Positions 17,506 to 27,049 are shown, counted from the first letter of the stretch. The stretch: 64,000 bases of DNA from Opitutia bacterium (GCA_029248665.1 JAQWIW010000002.1:1-64000), one strand, 5' to 3'. Notes: generated by a model not told the origin, from the sequence alone. Made by a program: numbers and translations.

Positions 17506-19587
17506 ATGAAAATCGCCTCGTTTATCGTTTCTACTCTAGCCCTAAGTATACTTTTTTTAGGAGTCGGCACTCATTTATCCGCGCAGAATGACTTAAACCC
17601 TCTTTTGCCCATTGAGCCAACCGTTGAAGATCCTGATCTAGTAATTGATTTACTCGTACTCACTGACGAGACTGCGATTCAAGTTATTGATTTGTTAGAG
17701 CAACTCACTGATAAAATCATTCTCCGCAGACAAGACCTACCTGCTACCAAAATTAATTTTAATTCTCGAGGACCTATCAAAAAAGCCGAGGCCATCCTCG
17801 CCCTAGAAAGTTTACTCTCTCTCAACGGTATCATGTTGACCGATATGGGAGGTCGTTTTCTCAAAGCCGTACCCGCATCTAATCCGAGTACACAAGTTCC
17901 GATGATGATACATGGCTCGACTCAGTACATGTCCTCAAGCCAACAAATCTACGCAAAGCTATTCAAGCTCAATTACCTAGTTGCCGATCAGACCACCACC
18001 AGTCTTATCACCCCGCTCCTTTCCCCAAATCACAACCTCACTGTTTTTCCAAAATCCAACGCCTTTCTCATCACAGACTCTCTAGTTAATTTACAACGGA
18101 CAGAAACCATTCTTAAAGAAAACGACCAACCTCAAGCCATCCGTGAAAGCGTTGAATTCATTAAGCTCGAATTCGTGCAAGCTAAAGACATGGAAGGGCA
18201 ACTCCGCTCCCTCATCGATGGTTCTTTAAAAAGCTATCTACAAGGCAATACCAACATCACCGTTGATGAGCGCACCAATCAACTCATCCTCGTCACCCAC
18301 CCAGCTAATTTAGCTCTGATCCAATCTGTCATTGATAATATTGATATCGATGCCGCTCCCCTTACCGCAAGTGAAGTCTTTCCACTCAAACAAGCCAAAG
18401 CCGAAGACGTGGTAAAAATCATCGATGAAATCATCACCGGCCAAAGAAAAAGCCGTGAAGATGATGCCAAGACTGCTAACTCAAAACAAGCCCCAGCAAA
18501 CCCAAACCCTTTACCACTTTCCAACACTTCCCCAAATGCCAATGCGGCCAACTCAAATGCCTCACTACAATTTTCTGAATTTGTCGGATTGTCTGCAGAC
18601 GATCGCATCAATGCCATTGTCGCCTACGGAACTCAGCAAGACTTAAAGACTTTAGAAACCCTCATTGAAAAAATCGACATCCCACTTCCTCAAGTTCGTA
18701 TCGAAGCGATTATTACCGAAGTAGGACTCAACGAGACGCAAAGCACTGGATTGAAAAACTTTGGATTATTGTTCAACGACCTAACAGGTCCAGCCAGTGG
18801 AATTGCGGGAACTTCCCTTAATTTATCTAATGGCGGGATTCAAACTGTAGATGCAAGTGGAAATAGTGCACCCATCCTTTTAGATAGATTTTCAATCCAA
18901 GGCATCTTGGAACTTGCGGAAAACGATTCTAATGTGAAGGTCTTATCGACTCCTTCCATAGTCGTCAGCCACAACGAAGAAGGCGTTATCAATGTCAGCG
19001 AATCCAGACCCATCGTCACAGGTTCAACGAGTTCTATCAACTCCTCAGGACAATCAACAAGCCTACGAGATACAGTTGAATATCGAGATATTGGAATTGA
19101 ACTCAAAGTTACACCACTGATCGGTGCAGACGGTAGCGTGCAAATGGAAATTCAACAAAGTGCTAACCAACTGTCTTCCTCTTCAGTAGAAGTTAATAGT
19201 AACCCACAACCCATTATTGGAAAACGAGAAGCAAACTCTACGATCACTGTACAAGATGGAAAAATTGCAGTACTTGCAGGTCTTCAACAAAATAAAGCCG
19301 ATAATAGTAAAAGTGTTTTCCCTTTAATCGGTCGACTACCAGGGCTAAAACACCTATTCAGTAATACCAATAAAGAATACAATCGCACCGAACTCATTAT
19401 TTTCATACGACCGACTATTATTCTCAACCAGCAACAATCCACAGACCTTACTCAAGACATCATCGAAAATTACGAAGAAGGCGATACCATTGAAGGCTAT
19501 TTAGAAGACGGAACCATTCGCGAAATTTACATGAAAGGCAGTCGATTGAGCCCCAAGAAAAAGGAACCCAAATCCAATAAGCAATAA
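17506..19587 (+). CDS. gspD: Type II secretion outer-membrane secretin GspD
   Basis: A 693-residue secretin forming the outer-membrane exit pore. A signal peptide (MKIASFIVSTLALSILFLG to about residue 26, ending HLSAQ) is present. The periplasmic N domains include ILRRQDLPATKINFNSRGPI (N0-like) and repeated N1-N3 KH-type modules such as FKLNYLVADQTTTSLI, EFIKLEFVQAKDMEGQLRSL and VFPLKQAKAEDVVKIIDEII. An Asn/Pro/Ser-rich linker sits near residue 330. The secretin core starts at PQVRIEAIITEVGLNETQSTG and ends with FPLIGRLPGLKHLFSNT and NRTELIIFIRPTII. No lipobox is seen. It closes the gsp block with the GspC-like gene 11 bp behind. Confidence 0.95.
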   Translation: MKIASFIVSTLALSILFLGVGTHLSAQNDLNPLLPIEPTVEDPDLVIDLLVLTDETAIQVIDLLEQLTDKIILRRQDLPATKINFNSRGPIKKAEAILALESLLSLNGIMLTDMGGRFLKAVPASNPSTQVPMMIHGSTQYMSSSQQIYAKLFKLNYLVADQTTTSLITPLLSPNHNLTVFPKSNAFLITDSLVNLQRTETILKENDQPQAIRESVEFIKLEFVQAKDMEGQLRSLIDGSLKSYLQGNTNITVDERTNQLILVTHPANLALIQSVIDNIDIDAAPLTASEVFPLKQAKAEDVVKIIDEIITGQRKSREDDAKTANSKQAPANPNPLPLSNTSPNANAANSNASLQFSEFVGLSADDRINAIVAYGTQQDLKTLETLIEKIDIPLPQVRIEAIITEVGLNETQSTGLKNFGLLFNDLTGPASGIAGTSLNLSNGGIQTVDASGNSAPILLDRFSIQGILELAENDSNVKVLSTPSIVVSHNEEGVINVSESRPIVTGSTSSINSSGQSTSLRDTVEYRDIGIELKVTPLIGADGSVQMEIQQSANQLSSSSVEVNSNPQPIIGKREANSTITVQDGKIAVLAGLQQNKADNSKSVFPLIGRLPGLKHLFSNTNKEYNRTELIIFIRPTIILNQQQSTDLTQDIIENYEEGDTIEGYLEDGTIREIYMKGSRLSPKKKEPKSNKQ

Positions 19588-19598
19588 TTGATCAAACG

Positions 19599-20234
19599 AT
19601 GTTTGTTTTCTCATCAGTTTTTTCCCTGCTCACCGCAGCCTTACGCTTAGTCAGTCTTGGTTGTTTTAGCCTATCGCTCCTCGCACAGATCACAACCACG
19701 CCTTCTTCGCCCTTGCCTTCACCTTCAACTCCAGCTTCGTCTTCACCCATAGCTATTCCTCAGGAGAGTACTTCCAATCTCATTACCAATAATCCCTTTG
19801 TTCCGAAGAATAAAAGCACCTTAAATCCAAGCTCAAAAAAACCCACTGGCCCTCAATCCATAGCTAATAAAGCAGGCACTCTTCAAAAATACTTAGAATT
19901 TAAAAGCATCGCTATCATCAATAAGAAAAAATATTTCAGTATTTTCAATAAGCGTACCAATAAATCTTTTTGGATCCCCGAGAGCGAAACAGTTGAAACC
20001 CTGCGTGTTTCAAACTACAATCCGACAAGTAATTCAATCACCATAACTGACGGCATCAACACCGAGACCATCGCCATAAGTGACGCAAATGATAACCCTT
20101 TAAACGTTGTTAGTGCAACTGCTCAGTCCAAGGACCAAGACGCAGTCGTACCACCTGTGCCTAACCCCACAAATCAAAATAACAAAAAAGCAAAGACTCC
20201 GCCAAGGCGTCGGGTAATTCCGGTTAAACGATAA
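19599..20234 (+). CDS. Proline-rich GspC/PilP-like protein, candidate secretin partner
   Basis: A 211-residue protein of uncertain family. An N-terminal hydrophobic segment (about residues 8-28, signal or anchor) is followed by a Ser/Pro-rich linker. NPFVPK near residue 65 precedes a small beta domain, LEFKSIAIINKKKYFSIFNKRTNKSFWIPE, and TITDGINTETIAI. The C-terminus is Pro/Lys/Arg-rich. Linker plus a compact beta domain that begins with NPF and a 'KYLEFKSIAIIN' strand resembles the HR domain of GspC/PilP, which couples the inner membrane to the secretin. It sits 11 bp after gspD. The function is inferred from architecture and position only. Confidence 0.5.
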   Translation: MFVFSSVFSLLTAALRLVSLGCFSLSLLAQITTTPSSPLPSPSTPASSSPIAIPQESTSNLITNNPFVPKNKSTLNPSSKKPTGPQSIANKAGTLQKYLEFKSIAIINKKKYFSIFNKRTNKSFWIPESETVETLRVSNYNPTSNSITITDGINTETIAISDANDNPLNVVSATAQSKDQDAVVPPVPNPTNQNNKKAKTPPRRRVIPVKR

Positions 20235-20288
20235 TATCTAAGCCGTGCGATTGGTACTTTAATCATCAAAGAATGAACGAGCGTGAAA

Positions 20289-20362
<74 letters not shown>

Positions 20363-20524
20363 TTACAAACCTCTATTCTTAGGTGACTGATTCTAAATTT
20401 CAAGTATTAATCGAAAATACTCAAATTGTAGTTATAATTTATTACTCAAGAAACTTTACAAAATGCCGATAAAGACCCAAACTGTAACTTTTAATTAAAG
20501 TGAGATTTTTATTAACAAATTGCT

Positions 20525-20797
20525 ATGACTAATTCTTCTAATTCTTCGTCAACTAAGCTTCCACCCGCCTCTAAATTTATTCCAAACCTTGAACAATTGC
20601 ACAGGGCCATCGCTGATCTACCCGATGCGGAAACTTTTGAGGAAGATACTTTCACTACCACCATTTTATTACAGACCGTGGCCAAACAAATCACCTTCAC
20701 CAAAAAGAAGATTCAACGAGGCAGCCACTTAGTAGGCCGTTGGATCTATGAAGGTAAAATCCTCATTCGTAATCAAGACCAAGACAGAGTTTCCTAG
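20525..20797 (+). CDS. Small protein of unknown function
   Basis: A 90-residue open frame from an ATG at 20525, not recognised. The N-terminus is Ser/Thr/Asn-rich (about 20 residues), followed by an amphipathic helix-like section (LEQLHRAIADLPDAETFEEDTF) and a basic region (ITFTKKKIQRGSHLVGRW). No signal peptide, membrane segment or metal site is visible. It stands alone between tRNA-Cys and glgP and faces the latter. Codon use looks normal for the region, so it is probably a real cytoplasmic gene. Confidence 0.55.
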   Translation: MTNSSNSSSTKLPPASKFIPNLEQLHRAIADLPDAETFEEDTFTTTILLQTVAKQITFTKKKIQRGSHLVGRWIYEGKILIRNQDQDRVS

Positions 20798-20833
20798 GGA
20801 AGCTAAGTCAGCTAATTGAGCTAAGTGAGTTTT

Positions 20834-20855
20834 TGAACTGAATGCCTTCAGTTCA
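20834..20855. terminator. Hairpin between convergent small ORF and glgP
   Basis: A 9-bp perfect inverted repeat (TGAACTGAA 20834-20842, TTCAGTTCA 20847-20855) with a TGCC loop lies between the two convergent genes. Neither side has a proper T-tract in the needed direction, so it may be a weak bidirectional terminator or a 3'-end-stabilising hairpin. Confidence 0.4.
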
Positions 20856-20866
20856 CCCTAGCCCTT

Positions 20867-23398
20867 TTAGTCTGACACTTTTACTGGCTTGAGATTCCAA
20901 ATATTTTTAGAGTATTCGCCAATTGTACGATCTGAAGAAAAGAAGCCCATACGCGCTGTATTAATAATCGCCATACGTGCCCATTTCTCTGAGTCAGCAA
21001 AAGCCACTTCTACTTCTGATTGCGCTCGCACATAATCCGCATAGTCCGCCAATACCATGTACGGATCTCCGTGGTCTAACAAGCTATCACAAATTGGAGC
21101 AAAGGCATCCGGCTCACCTGGTGAAAAATAACCAGATCTTAACCAATCAATCACTTCACGTAGCTCCCAGTTTGAATTATAAAAGTCATAAGGATTATAA
21201 CCATTCTGTTTCAAAGTTTCTACCTCTTGCACCGTGTTCCCAAAAATGAAAATATTTTCGTCACCCACCGCATCTTTTATTTCAACATTTGCCCCATCTA
21301 AAGTACCAATTGTTAAAGCTCCATTCAAAGATAGCTTCATGTTTCCTGTCCCTGATGCCTCTTTACCTGCAGTTGAAATTTGCTCTGATAAGTCTGCCGC
21401 AGGAATCATTTTTTCTGCTAAAGTCACACGATAATTTTCTGGGAAAACAACCTTAATCATTCCCTTAATACGCGGGTCATGATTGATTTGTTCAGCCACC
21501 TTATTAATCGCGCGAATAATACATTTGGCTAAAGTGTAACCTGGAGCGGCCTTCGCACCGAAAATAAATACTCTCGGTACAATCGTCAAATTAGGGTCAC
21601 TCAATAAACGTCGGTATAAAGTTAAAATATACAATAAATTAAGGTGCTGACGCTTATACTCATGCAGACGTTTAATTTGCACATCAAATAAAGCATCTGG
21701 GTCGATATCCACTCCACAACAGGCATCGCCATCTGTAGCCACTAGATTGGCAAACGCTTGTTTATTGGAACGCTTAATCGCCATAAATTCTTTTTGAAAA
21801 TCAACATCCTCGGCATACGCTTCCAAGCCACGCAAAGCGTCTAAATCACGGATCCAATCATTCGAACCCAAAGTACGATTAATCAAGTCACTTAAACGTG
21901 GATTACAGGCCAAGAGCCAACGCCTCGGAGTAATACCATTTGTCACATTGATAAACTTATTTGGGTACAATTCATGAAAATTCGAAAAGAGATGGCTCTT
22001 CAACAATTCTGTATGCAGAGCGGCTACACCGTTGACTTGCTTAGAAGCAACCACGGACAAATAAGCCATTCGTACCGAACGCCCTTCACCCTCTTGGATA
22101 ATCGATAAGTTACGCTTCATCGCATCATCATTTGGCCATTTCACCTCCACCTCATTGCTTAAGAACCAATGGTTGATTTCATAAATAATCTCCAAATGTC
22201 TCGGTAAAATTTTCTCAAACAGTCCCACGCTCCATTGCTCAAGTGCTTCAGGCAACAAAGTATGATTCGTATAATTCAAAACCTTGCGCACCAAAGTCCA
22301 TGCTGCATCCCATGTGAAATCATTTTCATCAATCAACAAACGCATCAATTCAGGCACCGCAATTGCTGGGTGTGTATCATTTAATTGAATCACGGTACTC
22401 GCATCAAACGAATCCCATGAATCATGCATTTGGAAATGACGGCGAATAATATCCTGTAAAGAACAGGTCACAAAAAAGTATTGTTGAATCAGACGTAATT
22501 CCTTACCCGCCTCCGTGCTGTCATTTGGATAAAGCACCTTGGAAATCGTTTCTTGCTCGGCCTTCTCCCGAACCGCTTCCACATAACTCCCCTGATTAAA
22601 CATCTCCAAATCAAACTTATGACCTGCAACCGATTCCCATAAACGGAGAAAGTTCACTGTGCCACCACCATGACCAACAATAGGTAAATCATAAGGGACA
22701 CCTTCCAAGGTCTTATAATCCAGCCATATCGATTTCTTCTTTCCATCAGCTCCCACATGCGGAGATACTCGGCCGTATAGCTTCACCTTTTGTGTGAACA
22801 AAGGTCGCTTGATTTCCCAAGGGCAACCCTTCTCTGTCCACGTATCAGGTTCTTCAATTTGATGTCCATTCAAAAATTCCTGACGGAACAAACCATAACG
22901 ATAATGGATTCCGTATCCAATCGCAGGCAAATCCATTGTTGCCAACGAATCCAAGAAGCAAGCTGCCAAACGGCCCAGCCCCCCATTACCTAGACCCATA
23001 TCGGGTTCCACATCCACAATCGTATCAAAATCTTGACCCAAGTCCGTCAACACATCACGAACCATATCCTGATAGCCTGAATTATACAGATTGTTGGTGA
23101 GCAAACGCCCCATCAAATACTCCATGCTCAAATAATACGCTCGACGCACCTTATTCCTATTGTGCGTCCTCTGTGTCTTCATAAAACGGTCGAGCAAACG
23201 ATCCTTTATTGCATGACAAGTCGCAAGCCACCACTCATCCTGAGTCGCATCATTTTCATGTCGTGCCAAAGTAAAATGTAGATGATCCAAAATCGACTGA
23301 CGTAAAGCCGTTGCATCTTCATCTAAACAAAATCGTCCATTCACACCGTCTAACCCACACGAGTTTTTTCGTGTCTCTTTTACATTTTCAATACCCAT
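20867..23398 (-). CDS. glgP: Glycogen/maltodextrin phosphorylase
   Basis: An 843-residue GT35 phosphorylase releasing glucose 1-phosphate from the non-reducing ends of alpha-1,4-glucan. Seen are [13 protein letters not shown] and [18 protein letters not shown] near residue 130, QLNDTHPAI near 345, the [11 protein letters not shown] segment, [12 protein letters not shown], and the PLP-binding [27 protein letters not shown] near 665 with the Schiff-base Lys. Length is normal. The ATG at 23398 is chosen over a TTG at 23413 because the latter forms a GGGGA patch at ribosome-binding distance. Its substrate would come from the debranching enzyme at 6.6-9.1 kb. It lies 60 bp downstream of an ATP-grasp-like gene on the same strand. 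Confidence 0.96.
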   Translation of the reverse strand: MGIENVKETRKNSCGLDGVNGRFCLDEDATALRQSILDHLHFTLARHENDATQDEWWLATCHAIKDRLLDRFMKTQRTHNRNKVRRAYYLSMEYLMGRLLTNNLYNSGYQDMVRDVLTDLGQDFDTIVDVEPDMGLGNGGLGRLAACFLDSLATMDLPAIGYGIHYRYGLFRQEFLNGHQIEEPDTWTEKGCPWEIKRPLFTQKVKLYGRVSPHVGADGKKKSIWLDYKTLEGVPYDLPIVGHGGGTVNFLRLWESVAGHKFDLEMFNQGSYVEAVREKAEQETISKVLYPNDSTEAGKELRLIQQYFFVTCSLQDIIRRHFQMHDSWDSFDASTVIQLNDTHPAIAVPELMRLLIDENDFTWDAAWTLVRKVLNYTNHTLLPEALEQWSVGLFEKILPRHLEIIYEINHWFLSNEVEVKWPNDDAMKRNLSIIQEGEGRSVRMAYLSVVASKQVNGVAALHTELLKSHLFSNFHELYPNKFINVTNGITPRRWLLACNPRLSDLINRTLGSNDWIRDLDALRGLEAYAEDVDFQKEFMAIKRSNKQAFANLVATDGDACCGVDIDPDALFDVQIKRLHEYKRQHLNLLYILTLYRRLLSDPNLTIVPRVFIFGAKAAPGYTLAKCIIRAINKVAEQINHDPRIKGMIKVVFPENYRVTLAEKMIPAADLSEQISTAGKEASGTGNMKLSLNGALTIGTLDGANVEIKDAVGDENIFIFGNTVQEVETLKQNGYNPYDFYNSNWELREVIDWLRSGYFSPGEPDAFAPICDSLLDHGDPYMVLADYADYVRAQSEVEVAFADSEKWARMAIINTARMGFFSSDRTIGEYSKNIWNLKPVKVSD

Positions 23399-23458
23399 AA
23401 AATTTATCCCCAAATTAAAAAATTAATATACACAATATTTATTTAAAAATTACAACCC

Positions 23459-24919
23459 TCAATCACAAGAAACACACGGCATTAGGGAAGCATCTTTCAT
23501 TCCATGTATGATTTTCTTATCGGCAGGGCATAAAGTTGCTAAAATTCCACGCAAATCGACACTCTGCTTCGCCTCATTCACAAAATAATACGGGCACAAA
23601 CGCACACGCCCCTCCATAGAAACCACCTTGCCCTCCGCATTGTATACAGGATGCACCACCCGTTTCGGTTTTTTATACACCTGAAGTATATGTAAAGAAG
23701 TCGAAGCCATGCTTACCGCACGCCAAATCGCCTCCTCCCATTCCTCACGGGACGAATCACTTCCCAAGACCACACTACGAGCACCCCAAGCACTTTCGTG
23801 AAAACCACTGATCTTCAAAATCAAATTTCGCTCTCGCTTCCCTGCATCAATCAACTGTTCCCAGCGAGCAATCGGCTTCCCATTGACAAATGGAGCATCT
23901 AAAACCGCATTCGGCGGCAGCTCCACTGGATCCACCACCCATGTTTGCGGAATCATTTGCTTCAAAATTGCATACGACCTCTTCGATAAATGTTCACGCC
24001 AAAAATCCTCCAAAATTTGATGGTGAAATAAAGCCATACTCAACTTCTCTTCCTGAAACGCTCGCATCGGAGGAACTACAGGCAACAAATTACCCCCCTT
24101 AAGACTACTCGAACCACATTGCTTAAGTAAATACTCAGCAATTGAAACATTCGACAAATCAAATAATTCCCAAAAACGATACACCACATCCACTGCTTGA
24201 GGATCTCCATCAATTCCTACGCAAATTGAATCCCCTAAAGGCATCACTGAATCTGGATGAAATACATGTACCCGCCGCCCACGATTACGCAATTCCTTCG
24301 CAATCCATTCCATCTCTGGTCGATAAGTCTCCGCCTCATCACTCACCAAAATCACAATGTAAGGAACATGTATATTCGGAGCCTTCGCTGCCAATACACG
24401 ATAAAATGAATCCACCATATCCTCTTCCTTTGTACCTTCACAACCCACCAACTTCGAACCATGCACTTGCCCATACAAAGCATTTAAAAAAGCAGTCAAC
24501 CCGATCCCTCCAGGAACCGAATCCAACTCCGTCATCGCAAATCCCGAATCCGTCAACAAAAGATCTGGACGTATCACCGGTGGTAAAGCTCCGCGCACAT
24601 CCCGCCCCAAACCATAAGCCACCAAAGACTCTGGCTTACCTCGATTCAAATATTCTGCCACCCATGGAGCCACCAATTCACGATTCCTCAGAAGATTTTT
24701 TCCTTCAGAAGACCGCACATACAAAAGCTCTAAAGCTCGGTAAAAATCATAACACGCCTGACCTAAAGCCTGGATCTCTTTCACTTGGTCACCACTTAAG
24801 CCAAAAGCCTTAGGCGACAATAACCAAGTCTTATCCTTAAATAGATCCTGTCCTCCAAAGGCTGATTTTAAAACATCAAAAGACAATCCCTCCATCTCAT
24901 TTATTACACCATCATTCAT
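23459..24919 (-). CDS. ATP-grasp-like protein of unknown substrate
   Basis: A 486-residue protein resembling circularly permuted ATP-grasp/glutathionylspermidine-synthase-like ligases. The pieces that suggest this are TELDSVPGGIGLTAFLN near residue 150, VILVSDEAETYRPEMEWIAKEL near 208, VDVVYRFWELFDL near 265, and NLILKISGFHESAWGARSVVLG near 385, which looks like the nucleotide-binding Lys strand and loop. SSREEWEEAI follows, and the last residues are CVSCD. No signal peptide or membrane segment is seen. It lies between prfB (19 bp upstream) and glgP (60 bp downstream), all leftward, so these may be co-transcribed. The substrate is unknown; a link to glycogen is only a guess from position. Confidence 0.55.
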   Translation of the reverse strand: MNDGVINEMEGLSFDVLKSAFGGQDLFKDKTWLLSPKAFGLSGDQVKEIQALGQACYDFYRALELLYVRSSEGKNLLRNRELVAPWVAEYLNRGKPESLVAYGLGRDVRGALPPVIRPDLLLTDSGFAMTELDSVPGGIGLTAFLNALYGQVHGSKLVGCEGTKEEDMVDSFYRVLAAKAPNIHVPYIVILVSDEAETYRPEMEWIAKELRNRGRRVHVFHPDSVMPLGDSICVGIDGDPQAVDVVYRFWELFDLSNVSIAEYLLKQCGSSSLKGGNLLPVVPPMRAFQEEKLSMALFHHQILEDFWREHLSKRSYAILKQMIPQTWVVDPVELPPNAVLDAPFVNGKPIARWEQLIDAGKRERNLILKISGFHESAWGARSVVLGSDSSREEWEEAIWRAVSMASTSLHILQVYKKPKRVVHPVYNAEGKVVSMEGRVRLCPYYFVNEAKQSVDLRGILATLCPADKKIIHGMKDASLMPCVSCD

Positions 24920-24938
24920 CGCTCAATACATCCATAAA

Positions 24939-26073
24939 TTATTGCCTTGAAGTCGGCCCACCCGCTCGCAACCAAGCATGAATAAAGGCATCTAAATCAC
25001 CATCCATCACCGCTTGAACATTGCCCGATTCTACCGAAGTTCGCAAATCCTTGACCATTTGATAGGGTTGAAAGACGTAGGAGCGAATTTGATTCCCCCA
25101 AGCAATCTCTCCCTTAGCCCCATAAAATTTTTCCATCTCACTACGCTTCTCATCCTCTTGCTTCTCATACAAACGAGACTTCAAAGTACGCATCGCAGTT
25201 GCCTTATTCTTAATCTGCGAACGATCATTCTGACAGGTCACCACTATCCCCGAAGGAATATGCGTAATCCGCACCGCACTCTCCGTACGATTCACGTGCT
25301 GTCCACCCTTGCCACTCGCTCGATACACATCCACTCGGCAATCCGCCTCATTCAACTCAATATCCGAATCACCATCATTCAGCTCAGCAATCACATCCAC
25401 CGAACAAAATGAAGTATGCCTCCGTGAATTTGAATCAAAAGGACTGATGCGTACCAAACGATGCACACCCCTTTCCGCCTTGGCATAGCCATAGGCATTC
25501 AAGCCTTCGATTCTTAAAGTCGCTGAACTGATCCCCGCTTCTTCTCCAGGTGTCACTTCCAACAATTCCACCTTAAAGCCCGCACGCTCTCCCCAACGAG
25601 AATACATCCGTAATAACATATCTGCCCAGTCACAACTTTCCGTGCCACCCGCACCTGAATTTACTGACAAAATCGCATTACAACCATCCGTAGCCCCACT
25701 TAAATACGAAGCTAATTCCATCGCATCCAAGCGAACCTTAAGCCCCTCCAAACCCTTGATCAACTCTTCCGAATACTCCGCTTTCTCCGAGCCATCTTCC
25801 GTCTCGTCAATTAACTCAAGCATAGTATTCACATCCTCAAACTCTGACATCAGATCTCGAATCGGAAGCACCTTTGCCTTTAAACGATTTAATTCACTGA
25901 TTACCTTTTGGGCCGATACCTGATCATCCCAAAAATTCACTCCCGCCATTGTTGCCTCAAGGGACTCAATCGCCTTAATCTCACGATCACCGTCAAAGGA
26001 AACTCCAAATATGGCCGCCTCGTTGCATCATTGCTTCGATTTCTGACCGTAATTCTGGAGTAAGTTCCTGCAT
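24939..26073 (-). CDS. prfB: Peptide chain release factor 2, with programmed +1 frameshift
   Basis: RF2 recognises UAA/UGA and triggers peptide release. The gene is in two frames. A 26-codon leader from ATG 26073 ([20 protein letters not shown] then HIWSFL) ends in CTT TGA C at 25998-25992. Reading continues in the +1 frame ([18 protein letters not shown]) into the main body, giving about 377 residues. The body has RF2/RF1 landmarks: [21 protein letters not shown], the peptidyl-tRNA hydrolysis motif [10 protein letters not shown] with GGQ near residue 250, and [13 protein letters not shown]. The SPF tripeptide is the RF2 anticodon-like signature. The TGA at the shift site allows autoregulation by RF2 itself. 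Confidence 0.95.
25992..26006 (-). promoter_or_regulatory. prfB +1 recoding site
   Basis: On the minus strand, GGAG (26006-26003) is separated by four bases (TTTC) from the slippery CTT (25998-25996), then the in-frame TGA (25995-25993) and C (25992). CUU UGA C is the universal bacterial RF2 frameshift core, and the short-spaced SD-like element upstream is the expected stimulator. TGA is codon 27 of the leader frame, close to its position in E. coli. Confidence 0.93.
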
Positions 26074-26453
26074 TTTCAGCAATACAAACACACCCGCCCC
26101 CAAAGTAAAAAGAAAAACATAAAAAATGAAATAATTTCAGCAGACAGTCACTCTAACTAACTTTACTTACTTACAATAAAAACCCTTTAAGCTAAAACTA
26201 GTTAATCAATTAACCAATAAAAACTCAAAGGGCTTCAAACAATTATAAATCCGATATGAAGGGCTTATTAACATAAGAGTAAAAACTCCTTGAATTATTC
26301 CATTATTCCATTACTCAAATTTTAACGCTGAAACAAAACGCATATACAGACTCATATACAAAACGCATATACAGAGTATGCTGATAGTATATTTTCTTAA
26401 CTTCCCTATAATAAATAATTTATAATCTATAATTTAACTACTAAACCAACCGT
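26074..26453. promoter_or_regulatory. 380-bp intergenic region upstream of prfB and tpx
   Basis: This AT-rich divergent spacer has no credible open frame. It includes a tandem ATTATTCC duplication near 26298-26316, an inverted repeat GTTAAT-CA-ATTAAC at 26211-26224, and a longer-range CCCTTT/AAAGGG pairing. Most strikingly, CATATACA is repeated three times near 26341-26374, listed separately. Promoters for both prfB and tpx must lie here but no pair was confidently identified. Confidence 0.45.
26333..26375. repeat. Iterated CATATACA motif upstream of tpx
   Basis: ACAAAACGCATATACAGA occurs exactly twice (26333-26350 and 26358-26375), and a related CATATACA core also lies between them at 26353-26360. 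The three cores begin at 26341, 26353 and 26366, spaced 12 and 13 bp. They lie about 80-120 bp before the tpx start, where an activator or repressor array could sit. Confidence 0.6.
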
Positions 26454-26954
26454 ATGACAAAAATAACATTTAAAGGAACACCGATACAAACTCTTGCAAG
26501 CCTACCAGAAGTTGGCAACTCAGCCATCGATTTTCAATTAATCGCTTCCGACCTTTCGACAAAAACACTGGCCGATTTCAAAGGCGAAAACTTGATCCTC
26601 AATGTATTTCCTAGCATCGACACTCAAGTGTGTTCCATTGCCGTCAAAGAATTCAACGAACTCGTAGCCAAAGCAGACAACATCCGAGTCCTCAGTATTT
26701 CTCGTGATTTACCCTTTGCCCAAAGCCGCTTTGCTGAAGAGGAAAAGACCGAAAACATCACATTCCTTTCCGATTTTAAAACCGGCCAATTTGGCAAAGA
26801 CTACGGACTAGAAATTGCGGACAGCCCACTCGCTGGATTGCATTCACGCTGTATCATCGTTGTTGATAGTAATGGAGCAATAATCTACACCCAACAAGTA
26901 GCTGAAGTCGCAGAAGAACCCAACTACACTGCCGCCTTCGAAAGCCTTAAATAA
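26454..26954 (+). CDS. tpx: Thiol peroxidase (Tpx), atypical cysteine pattern
   Basis: A 166-residue peroxiredoxin of the Tpx subfamily, reducing hydrogen peroxide and organic hydroperoxides. The peroxidatic Cys is C60 in NVFPSIDTQVCS. Family wording continues as LSISRDLPFAQSRF. At the position where E. coli Tpx has the resolving Cys95 (QSRFC), this protein has Ala (QSRFA, residue 94). A different Cys, C133 in LHSRCIIVVD, is present instead. It may therefore act as a 1-Cys enzyme or use C133 or a partner thiol; that is inference. The gene stands alone, with an iterated motif upstream. Confidence 0.93.
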   Translation: MTKITFKGTPIQTLASLPEVGNSAIDFQLIASDLSTKTLADFKGENLILNVFPSIDTQVCSIAVKEFNELVAKADNIRVLSISRDLPFAQSRFAEEEKTENITFLSDFKTGQFGKDYGLEIADSPLAGLHSRCIIVVDSNGAIIYTQQVAEVAEEPNYTAAFESLK

Positions 26955-27020
26955 GCAATAAGCGATCGATAAGTGATCGATAGGCCATAAGTGATAAGCG
27001 ATAAGTCATAAGTCATAAGC
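26950..27020. repeat. Degenerate heptamer array (ATAAGYN)
   Basis: About nine copies of a 7-bp unit ATAAG[C/T]N follow the tpx stop (for example ATAAGCA, ATAAGCG, ATAAGTG, ATAAGTC twice), interrupted by ATCG spacers. This is a short tandem repetitive sequence with no coding capacity. It resembles, in kind, the CATTCGC repeat at 207-227. Confidence 0.75.
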
Positions 27021-27049
27021 CCAAATCATTTTAGCTCGGGCATGTAATC

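Noticed and set aside
23399-23413. TTG start for glgP at 23413
   Set aside because: The TTGGGGA stretch is better explained as a G-rich ribosome-binding patch for the ATG at 23398.
24142-24813. 223-codon open frame on the plus strand, antisense to the ATP-grasp-like gene
   Set aside because: Low-complexity Pro/His/Ser composition and complete overlap with a convincing minus-strand gene show it is a shadow frame.
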